DNA of 64,000 bases from assembly GCA_012845835.1 (NCBI GenBank), contig JABAKD010000036.1, positions 1,956,001-2,020,000 of the forward strand, written 5' to 3'. The position numbers were made by a program, and so were the translations under genes. Below the pieces are notes generated by a model. The model had not been told where the DNA came from. It searched no databases and saw only the letters and a program-made list of their open reading frames with translations. This DNA is from Undaria pinnatifida (Eukaryota; Sar; Phaeophyceae; Laminariales; Alariaceae). Below, one piece after another: positions 56,895 through 64,000 of the stretch. The stretch's first letter is position 1. The number at the start of each line of letters is the position of its first letter.

Positions 56895-57470
56895 CTTTGT
56901 TTGACATCCGACAATTTGCAGCATGGTCCTCACCACCGATCACTCATATGGACATATCGAGCAAGAAGAAAGAAAAAGATTAGGAAACCAGAGAAAAAGG
57001 AACCCTATGCACTAGGTCTGACATTCTGTACCTAGCATGAACAAAACCAATCAAGGGAAACCAGAAAAAAAAGAAACCTATGGATGACGTCTACGTCCAA
57101 CTCCTTTCTACACTTACTCCCGGCTGAATATCGACCTAATTTTGTCGAAGCTACGCCAAACCTTCAACCACACTGCATTCGCTTGCTGGAGTACCTCTGA
57201 CGCGTCCGGACCGGAGTCTTCCGGCACCGCTTGTACGCGTGGTTCGTAATCAATCGGCTCGCAGAAAATCGTCTGCTGGTTAACACACAATGGCGGGGGC
57301 GATGCAGCAGACGACCACGGAGCGGAGGAGAGAGAAACGGCAGACGCTATAAATTCCTAGAATCGGCTACAAGGAAACGTGCGATAATATGACAACATCT
57401 ACCACGTAGGTACTGTAGGTAGTCAGCAGTGTGGAGGTGAAATCGTTTATTATGACTATTATTACCACTA
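56895..57470 (-). repeat. Family J unit, copy 4
   Basis: J outer segment at 56895-56960, short J frame at 57114-57290 and motif K at 57285-57342. It closes the second composite unit. Confidence 0.65.
57114..57290 (-). CDS. Family J short protein, copy 4
   Basis: An open frame from the conserved motif to a TAA at 57114-57116: CVNQQTIFCEPIDYEPRV, QAVPEDSGPDASEVLQQA, NAVWLKVWRSFDKIRSIF. It keeps the same landmarks as copy 3 (NQQ, PEDSG, LK-W-SFDKI) with no acidic array. The 5' limit is unknown. Confidence 0.45.
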   Translation of the reverse strand: MCVNQQTIFCEPIDYEPRVQAVPEDSGPDASEVLQQANAVWLKVWRSFDKIRSIFSRE

Positions 57471-57643
57471 TTAATAGCATTACTGTTGATGTTGTTGTTG
57501 TTGCAAATGACAACAATCTGACAATAATATGTAGCGCGGGTCCCGATCCTACCATGCCATCCACACATTAAGGAAAGCCCAGGATGCAACAACCTCATTC
57601 AGACATGGAAGGAGTTATGTCACCAGTCAGACCTGAATACCTG

Positions 57644-58152
57644 TCAAAGGAACCAGCGCGAGTTCCTAGCAAACGATGTCCTGCTGCGGAAACTACGTAT
57701 AATCCGCACGAGGGGGACACCCGCATTGAGGCGGTCGTTCTTCACCTTCGAGTTGTGGTCTTTGATTGTCCTGTCCACGACACGAAACTTCTTTCGGCAT
57801 CCGGGGCAAACCGTCGCCCCCTTGGTTGCCCATTTGTCAATGCACACGAAACAGAACACATGTTTCTGCACAAAAGAAAGCAAAAAGTTGAATCAGAACG
57901 GGGTTAGACTAACGATAATCCGTTTGCCTTCCGGCAATGTTGGCAATGCACAGTGCATGATTTGTTCAAAACGCAGAAGACGGCATAGCTCAATGCACCA
58001 AATTCCACAATGATCATCCAACTCATTCTCCTTCCCTGCTACTGCTACCAGTACTACGAATAACGCTACTACAACTACTACTACTGCTACTGCTACTACT
58101 ACCACTACTACTACTACCACTACTACTACTAACCCTACTACTACCTCTACTT

Positions 58153-58183
<31 letters not shown>

Positions 58184-61100
58184 CAGTACTACGAATAACG
58201 CTACTACTACTACTACTACTACTACTACCAGTACTACGAATAACGCTACTACTACTACTGCTGCTGCTACTACTACCACCACCACTACTAACACTACTAC
58301 TACCACTACTACTACAGCTACTACTACTGCTACTACCGCTGCTACTGCTACTACCGCTTCTATTCTGCAAGCATACAGCACACAAAGCAACCAGCACATA
58401 CTGCGCAAAACCGTTCAGCAGCAAGGTTAACAATACCATCAGAATCGCCTCAGACTACTTCGATCTCGATGCAGTAGTCAGTAGTTATTCCTCTATAGTG
58501 CCGGTATGTGCCCTGTAGAGAGAAATATCGGCACTACAGCGACAACCGGCATTATAGCGGCAACCGGCACTACTCCGCATACCCTCACTACTGGCTGTTC
58601 CCATCTGCATCAGACACATCAAATACAGTATAGATGTAGTCGTCGGGCCATAAACCCCTCGCATCCCTACAATAACTGAACAAAGCTCTCGGGTTCTCAC
58701 CGACGATGAATGACATTGCTTGCATCAAGTGCAAAGCGCCGCGTGGTGTTCGGCGAGTCGCATGAAAGGCGAGCTGCATTGTAGTAAAAATCGTTTATGG
58801 AGCGGACTTCGGCACTTTGTACGTACTCTGGTGAACACTGATGGCGGGGTAATGCTTTAAGGCGTGTTTTTCAGTGACTCAGAGCCACTCTGGCTACCTC
58901 GTTCGCAATTTCGGTTTTGTGGCATTCGTGATCTTGTGTACCGCCATGCATAATATCTCGAAGTAGTTTTTTCCGTAGCGCCAAACAACTACACTTGAGT
59001 CCGTTTCAGAGTGGGCGATACTCGGTAGCAAAGATGGAGGTAGAATGGTAGCCTACCTATGGTGCCCGTGTGTGCTAGCTAAGAATACCGGCAATACACC
59101 CGACGCCGGCGGCACTGCTGGGTATACTGTAGTAGCGATACTGGCACTACAGTATTATAGCGGTCTCAGCCGTGCCACGCGATTACACCGACACTGTACC
59201 GGCAATAAGCACTATTAAACCGGCGCTATAAGCCGTGCCAAGCGACCACACCGGCACTGTATCGGCACTAGGCACTATAAATGTATATATGATCATTCAT
59301 TTTGGGGGGGATTCGGTCAGAAGTTTTTTCTGGTCTCGGCCCCAGTATGCGACTCTCGGAACTGGACTTCTCGGTCAAATAGCTTCGTTCGAGCGCCGTC
59401 TTCGGGGGGCGGCTCCAACGCCCCTCGCCCTGCGGCATCCGTTCCGCACCTTGACGTGAACGCGGATAGACGCTGAGCTAGACAAGCGAGAAGTGCGTTT
59501 TTTTTTTGTATTTTGGGCGGTGTACGCCCGAGCTATTCTTGGATCTTGGCATACGTAGAGCTTGAACGAATAAATAAGGGACAACATTTCTAAATTGGCG
59601 TCATTTCCAAATTGGCATCTATACTTCTTCCCGACGATGCTTTTTTTATTGCGCCTCCAAGCGCTTGCCCTATCGTAGCTACTACTACTGCCGTGTGTCG
59701 TTCCCTTTCGGCTCAGTGGGTATAGTGCTATATAACCAACGAAAGATGTGTCGTGAGTACGATCCTCACCCAGATCATACTTGGCATTCAGGAGCGTGCG
59801 CGCTAAAGACGTTATGAATGGTTATGATAGTCGTTAGTGTTCTCCTGAGTACTACTAACTGTAGTACGTAGAGAGGGGATAGCTCCGGAGATCGCTCTTG
59901 CGAAGTCGGTGATTATCATTTGACGAACCCGAACACATGTTGGTTGGTTTTTTGCATGACCCACTCACTGAGAATGTTACTGAGTCAAGTGACAGTAGTG
60001 GGTAGTGCTACGTATCGTGAGTTCGATTCTCACCGACTTCATAGTTGTTTTTTTCAAGCGTGCGCGCTGACAATATTATGAATGGTTATTTTGGTAGTTT
60101 AACATATATATGTAGAAGCACTACCCACTGAGCTACTGAGTCAAGTGATTAAGTATAGCTCAGTGCGCAGTGCTGTAACATTTCTCGGTCAAATCACTTT
60201 GTTCGAAGGCCGCCGTCCAAGCGAGAAGCGCAAAAATTTGTATTTTGAACGGTACTCTCCGGTTATTATTCGCATCTTGACGTGTGGAGAGGTTGATCTA
60301 ATAAAACTTGGGTAGACGTTATTTCCAAATTAGCGTCATATTTTGTCACAAAACAAACAATTATATGACTGTAAAAAAATCCCCATGGTACTGCGGTGGG
60401 GATCGTAGTGGTGCATTTGTTTATGGAATTTCGGTAGGTACACGTACATACATACATACATGGGTATAGACGTGGCAACCGCACGCATGACTAAACGAGG
60501 AGAAGGTAGTAGTGATTACGATTACTGCGCCAGGAAAAGCCACGCAGCAGCATTGCGAGTGGCTGCGTCCCCGGGGCCTCGAGGGTTGTATTATACAAGT
60601 TCCTCCTGTTGTTAAGCTGGACCACTCGAAGGTGGTAGTAAGTAGACAGTATTCACGGAAGAAATCAGTGGTGGCATGCATTCGTCCCCGTATCGCATTG
60701 TTTGGTGTGTTTTTTTCCCGAGAAGACTCTTTGGAGAAATATAGGCGATGTGCTTTGTTGTTGCTGTGGTCCCTGACTCCGTTGCTGTGGTCGTTTGCCG
60801 GTCAAGTGCAGGCGGTCGTGTTGGTACGTAATTGACAAATAAGTTTGCGTTGCTTCGTACTTGACGTGCTCCTTGCTGCTGATTGCTGATTGATCATCTC
60901 TTCTAGTTTTTTTTTTCTTTTTCGGCACACTTCTACTTTCCAGCTTCTGGACATACAAGCCGTGCTCACAGGTGTCGTCCTTCCCTCCCCCCGCCCGGTT
61001 TTTGCCTTCATTTTTTTTGGCGCATAGGGTTCAGCACCCACTGATCGTCGATTTTTCATCGAGTGGTGCTAACTCACGCTCTCGCGCTTTCCGCAAGTCA

Positions 61101-62965
61101 ATTAGTGCACAAGGCGAAAATTTATACGAGTACGCACTCGGGGGGATTCGAACTCACGAAGCTGACCTATACCAGGCTCGAGGATATAACCTGATACGCC
61201 ACCGGGGAAGTGAGTGATAAAGAGCCGGTCGCCCTGGTGGTCTAGTGAGGTTACACTCGAATACTACTATTAATACTAGCGTTGGTCCTTGAGTTAAATT
61301 CCCACCGTTGTGAGCTTTGTTGGCTTTATTATTTGCAGAAATAAATGGAAGAAAAAGAGGATCAACTAACTGCTGAAATCGCCTAGCAGCTGTGGGTAGG
61401 CGCAAATCGACGCGAATCGACGAGAGAAGAAAATGCTAAACTATTCTCGCGAAAAAATTACGGCAGGTACCGTAGTGGGGAGGGGGGAGGGGAGCCCGCT
61501 ATATGACCCCGAATCCAAGTTATACTACTGGGAGGGCGAGAGTAATGCGAGTATCACAATAAATGGGATGGGAAAAACAAAAAAAAGTGAATTGTATTAC
61601 TGCTGCTGTAATAAAACGATACCCAAGCAAGTTGCACCGATCGACTTGATCTGGACTAACTGCTGTATTATGCAATTGGTCCATGTACAACTTATCTAAT
61701 CACACGAAGCGGACATGGTCAGTCATCTTACTGGCCCCCGATGCTTGATTGAGTAAAACTATCATAAGAAACGCACTCGACACGTTTCGTCGCCAGACTA
61801 AAGGGTCAGTCGGCGTGTGCTCGGATTTATCCGATCGAAATCTGATGAATGAAGCTCGGAATTGGATTCATCACCTGAAAAACGGTAGCTATTAGTCTAG
61901 TCTAATAGTAGTACATTGTTATGATTGTTAGTCTATATCGAACTCTTGGCATTACTTTACATACTGTACGCGAAGACTATGATTGTGCGTGGTGACTTTT
62001 TTTACTGTACCAAGTACTGAATCGAACTATGCGAAGTGCTGCCCTGCCCTACCCGAGGCATGGGTGCCGGCGTATGCCGGCACCATGCGGAGCCCTTGTT
62101 AATATATATTTTTAATCTTCCACACGCGTCAGCGTTGAGTTCGATAACATTTAGTAATAGTGTCGATACTCATTTTTTCAAGCTGCGTGATACACCGGCC
62201 GCTCGTTTTTCCTAGGGATGTTTTGTCAGGGTGGACATCAACAACAAATTGTCATAATATTGACTACGACACGCTCTTCATTCCAAGGAAGTTGTTACGA
62301 TTTGTTAAGATTAGCAGCACTATATAAAACACATACAGCAGTAAAACAGTATCAATTATAATAACTGCAAGGGGAGTCGCCGACCTATATCCTTGATGGG
62401 GACACACAACCCGTAATACGCGCGATCGGAGTATCACACACAGCTTGCAAAGATGAGTTTCGACAAAATATTTGATCTCACAGCTGGAGTGTATTTTAAT
62501 TTATATACTCCGGAGTATATAATAACGGCGCTAACTACCTTCTTAGCACCACCAGAAATGGTCACCATTAAACCTGCAATGAAACGTTCTTATTACTCAC
62601 GCATGATTTTCCATCCTGCAATGTGCAGCGTGAGCCGCAGAAATGAAGAAACTAGAAATGAAGACCACTATTCAAGTATTCAACTGGCACTAAAAATCGT
62701 GTCAGAGCAAATACACCGGCGCACTACATCGACAATACACCCTTTTCGAGGGATAGTACAGAAATATTCCCGCTGTACCCCCCCCCCTGCGGTAACCTTG
62801 TTCACTCACGCAAGGTAGGGTGCCCGAATCACCAGAGACCTTCTCCGTGCAAATGGCACATAAACAGTCATCAGGGCTGGCCTTTGCAGGGTGCTCTCCC
62901 TTTTCAGGCTCTTCGGGGGTGCGGCCGCGCTTGCTTCCACCCCCTCCTTCCTGTCCAGAAGCCAT
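57644..62965 (-). CDS. Second RING-finger gene, split by a ~4.9-kb intron
   Basis: Exon 1: ATG at 62965 to 62810 (52 codons), starting MASGQEGGGGSKRG and ending CAICTEKVSGDSGTLPC. Donor GTGAGT at 62809. Exon 2: 57865 to the stop at 57644 (73 residues plus stop), after the acceptor CTTTTGTGCAG; it begins KHVFCFVCIDKWATKGATVC, then PGCRKK. The join gives C-x2-C-x12-C-x-H-x2-C-x2-C-x11-C-x2-C, a full C3HC4 RING, with the same exon split, phase 0 and N-terminal composition as the gene at 3805-4913. No other exon 2 candidate lies between, so I pair these exons despite the 4944-bp intron. They could instead be remnants of two genes. Past NDRLNAGVPL the tail is longer than in the first gene and in a shifted frame. 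The intron holds microsatellites, repeat B, SINE-like elements and repeat H. Confidence 0.55.
58030..58375. repeat. ACT trinucleotide microsatellite with repeated interruption
   Basis: ACT/GCT units with the interruption CAGTACTACGAATAACGCTA at about 58050, 58184 and 58230. Open frames across it are artefacts. Confidence 0.9.
58494..58602. repeat. Palindromic repeat B, copy 5
   Basis: TATAGTGCCGGTATGTGCCC, CGGCACTACAGCG, CCGGCACTACTCCGCATACC. Confidence 0.65.
58603..59057. other. Unassigned stretch in proposed intron
   Basis: Short minus-strand frames at 58485-58779 lack motifs. I see nothing else. Confidence 0.4.
59058..59279. repeat. Palindromic repeat B, copy 6
   Basis: It aligns closely with the copy in the first RING intron (GTCTCAGCCGTGCCA-GCGAT, ACACTGTACCGGCAATAAGC). 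Confidence 0.7.
59369..59620 (+). repeat. Repeat L, copy 1
   Basis: TTCTCGGTCAAATAGCTTCG ... AAGCGAGAAGTGCG ... TGTATTTTGGGCGGT ... GTCATTTCCAAATTGGC. It recurs at 60182-60340 with an internal deletion. Confidence 0.7.
59703..59838 (+). mobile_element. tRNA-derived SINE-like element, copy a
   Basis: Box-A-like GGCTCAGTGGG (59710-59720) and box-B-like GAGTACGATCC (59755-59765) are spaced as in a tRNA head. The body GAGCGTGCGCGCTA then TTATGAATGGTTAT is shared with copy b. The anticodon arm is not tRNA-like, so it is not a working tRNA. Confidence 0.55.
59985..60098 (+). mobile_element. tRNA-derived SINE-like element, copy b
   Basis: AGTAGTGGGTAGTGC (weak box A) and a good box B, GAGTTCGATTC (60019-60029), then a body with AGCGTGCGCGCTGA and TTATGAATGGTTAT. 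The region between box A and box B is shorter than in a true tRNA. An inverted box-A-like CACTACCCACTGAGCTACTG follows at 60116. Confidence 0.5.
60182..60340 (+). repeat. Repeat L, copy 2
   Basis: It matches 59369-59620 at both ends and lacks about 90 bp of the middle. Confidence 0.7.
60341..60980. other. Unassigned stretch in proposed intron
   Basis: Overlapping open frames at 60421-60958 on both strands lack motifs. T-rich DNA lies near 60905-60925. Confidence 0.4.
60981..61205 (-). mobile_element. tRNA-derived SINE-like element M, copy 2
   Basis: The minus strand has box A GGTGGCGTATCAGG (61203-61190) and box B GAGTTCGAATCCC (61155-61143), about 34 bp apart. The body contains CAATTGACTTGCGG-like and GCTGAACCCTATGCGC words shared with 42964-43166. 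The head is well preserved, so this is the better copy. Confidence 0.7.
61230..61304 (+). repeat. Second tRNA-like head, opposite strand
   Basis: TGGTGGTCTAGTGAGGTTA resembles box A of a Glu/Gly-type tRNA, and GAGTTAAATTCCC (61291-61303) a decayed box B. It lies head-to-head with SINE M copy 2. There is no fold with a clear anticodon stem, so I do not call a tRNA gene. Confidence 0.4.
61305..62367. other. Unassigned stretch in proposed intron
   Basis: An 88-codon + frame (61433-61699) has no motif. The TGCCGGC hairpin copy 2 lies at 62058-62103. Confidence 0.4.
62058..62103. repeat. TGCCGGC hairpin repeat, copy 2
   Basis: GCATGGGTGCCGGC, loop, GCCGGCACCATGC, then GGAGCCCTTGTTAA. See 1114-1157. 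Confidence 0.6.
62368..62505 (+). repeat. Repeat H, copy 2, with MSFDKIFDL start
   Basis: It matches 31547-31688 through the ATG at 62453 and the first 13 codons (MSFDKIFDLTAGV). It is followed by the 20-bp perfect palindrome TATATACTCCGGAGTATATA. Confidence 0.65.
62453..62818 (+). CDS. Open frame starting MSFDKIFDLTAGV
   Basis: A 121-codon frame whose first 13 codons are conserved with the 39-codon frame at 31633 (one substitution, Thr to Lys). The remainder is not shared. Conservation of the peptide start and upstream ~85 bp suggests a real first exon or a repeat-borne small ORF. A donor could lie just after the conserved peptide (GGA-GTGTAT). The frame's 3' end meets exon 1 of the second RING gene on the other strand. 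No function is assigned. Confidence 0.3.
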   Translation: MSFDKIFDLTAGVYFNLYTPEYIITALTTFLAPPEMVTIKPAMKRSYYSRMIFHPAMCSVSRRNEETRNEDHYSSIQLALKIVSEQIHRRTTSTIHPFRGIVQKYSRCTPPPAVTLFTHAR

Positions 62966-64000
62966 GCCTTGTGTGCTTGTTGGTGGTGGTGCTGTTGTTG
63001 TGGTGGTGGTGTTTTGGTTCCGTCGGAAGGGGGCCGGGGGTAAGAGAGGGGCAGGGGAGGGGGGGTGGGGACGGGAGGGAAAGGAAGGGGGGGGTTAGGC
63101 AGGGGGAGGAGGAGAGGGGGTTGGAGGGGGGGCGGTAAGCTGGATCATGCGATTTCGTCAACGTGTTGTTGGTGCTCCGTCGACTTTGGAGAAATTTCTG
63201 CAGCAATCCACTGTGCAGATAATAGAAGTAGTCGTAGCAGTAGTGAAGTATGTAGCAATAGTAGGAGTCATGGCACTAGGAGAAGGAGCGCGACTACAGT
63301 AGTAGCGGCGGTATTAGCAGTAGTAGCGCTAGTATCAACAGTATCAGTAGGAGTTACTGTAGCAGCATCGTGATAGTCAAATTCGGCATTGAGAGGAGGG
63401 AGGTTGTGGGGGCCGGGGGGAAGAGAGGAGGGGAGAGGCGGACTGGGGGAGGGCGGGGGGCGGGCGGGAAGCCGGGGCGAAGGGAAGGGCCGGAGGCGGG
63501 GGCAGGGGGAGGCGCTGGCTATTATACATTGTCGTCAGCGGAATTTTGATGCAAAGTCGGCTCGCGCTATCGATAAATGTCGGCATACATTGACTTTTCA
63601 GGTACTTGCAGTAGTCGAATTCGTGTAGCATTAATGGCACGTAGTAGTCGGGGGAGTATAAAATCGAGATCTGAATCGCTTTGATTCGATTTGTTTCTTT
63701 CCCGGAGAAATTTTCTTCCACTCCACAGTAATTTGAGCCTGTTCTGCGACTGCGGATTTGGTTATAGGGATGATGAGATAATGTGAGAACAACAAGGTCG
63801 CTTAGAGGTGGTGGAAGTAGCAGATAGTAATGGAGGCAGGCGTAGGAGTAGAGTATTGACACCAGCAATAGTGGCGTTATTGTGTCATAGTAGCAACGGT
63901 AGCAGTAGCGGCTGTAGTAGTAGCCGTAGTTGTTGTCTCCAACCGATTGTCGCGTCGGTGACAACAATAAAAAAGTTCACCACACTGGAATACCTTCCCT
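62966..64000. other. Upstream region of the second RING gene
   Basis: G-rich homopurine tracts lie at 63025-63135 and 63395-63515. AGT-type microsatellites lie at 63225-63370 and 63825-63955. The 196-codon minus frame at 63377-63967 spans these low-complexity tracts and is not called. The arrangement (homopurine tract, then AGT repeats upstream of exon 1) mirrors the first RING gene. Confidence 0.5.

Larger units (their letters stand above)
51771..57470. repeat. Composite unit, tandem copy 2 (~5.7 kb)
   Basis: Same order as 46778-51770: repeat B (51771-51945), motif K (51955-52020), TTAGGG-like DNA (52145-52190), motif K (52203-52255), RING relic, CACCTAATGG repeats (53140-53575), family A gene, upstream repeats, family J copy 4. 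It is about 700 bp longer, mainly through expansion inside the family A coding region. Confidence 0.8.

Noticed and set aside
58023-58439. 138-171 codon Ser- or Val-rich frames
   Set aside because: Same cause: the ACT microsatellite.
61230-61304. Possible tRNA-Glu/Gly gene
   Set aside because: The box A match is good, but box B is decayed and no anticodon stem or acceptor stem can be formed.
1-64000. Autonomous transposon or viral genes
   Set aside because: I looked for reverse transcriptase, integrase, DDE transposase, helicase, polymerase and capsid-like motifs in the frames and found none.

Overview
This window looks like repeat-rich nuclear DNA from a eukaryote with spliceosomal introns, possibly an alga or another protist. 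There are no operons, no ribosome-binding sites and no bacterial-type gene packing. Long intergenic stretches hold microsatellites, minisatellites, tRNA-derived short elements and dispersed 50-400 bp repeats. The few convincing coding segments are short exons with GT-AG borders. The sequence alone does not fix the species. I see no rRNA gene, CRISPR array, reverse transcriptase, integrase or transposase.

The best gene is a two-exon RING-finger gene on the minus strand at 3805-4913. Its splice sites join two half-RINGs into one complete C3HC4 RING. A paralogue on the same strand is split between 62810-62965 (exon 1) and 57644-57865 (exon 2), with a proposed intron of about 4.9 kb full of repeats. 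Two decayed copies of the second exon lie at about 47.5 kb and 52.5 kb.

The right half is dominated by a composite unit of about 5-5.7 kb in tandem direct copies (46778-51770 and 51771-57470), with a partial diverged copy at 37045-41240. Each full unit carries, left to right: a GGCACTAT-rich palindromic repeat, degenerate TTAGGG-like DNA, the RING exon relic, short CACCTAATGG repeats, a minus-strand Ala/Pro-rich gene with an acidic N-terminus (family A), upstream tandem repeats, and a short minus-strand acidic-repeat gene (family J). The A copies differ mainly in low-complexity tracts. One carries nine in-frame copies of a 14-residue acidic repeat (DITDDEPSDDELGR) and another a polyglutamine tract. 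Family J also occurs alone at 1190-2175 and 18985-20012, where its repeat array is longer and, in the second case, partly inverted.

The left and middle regions (5-37 kb) are mostly gene-poor. They contain a 105-bp in-frame minisatellite (24868-25130), a ~950-bp AGT microsatellite with a 270-bp higher-order repeat (29.8-30.7 kb), several dispersed repeat pairs, a GC-rich island (27.8-28.8 kb) and a few unassigned open frames. The far right (57.5-64 kb) holds tRNA-derived SINE-like elements inside the proposed long intron of the second RING gene.
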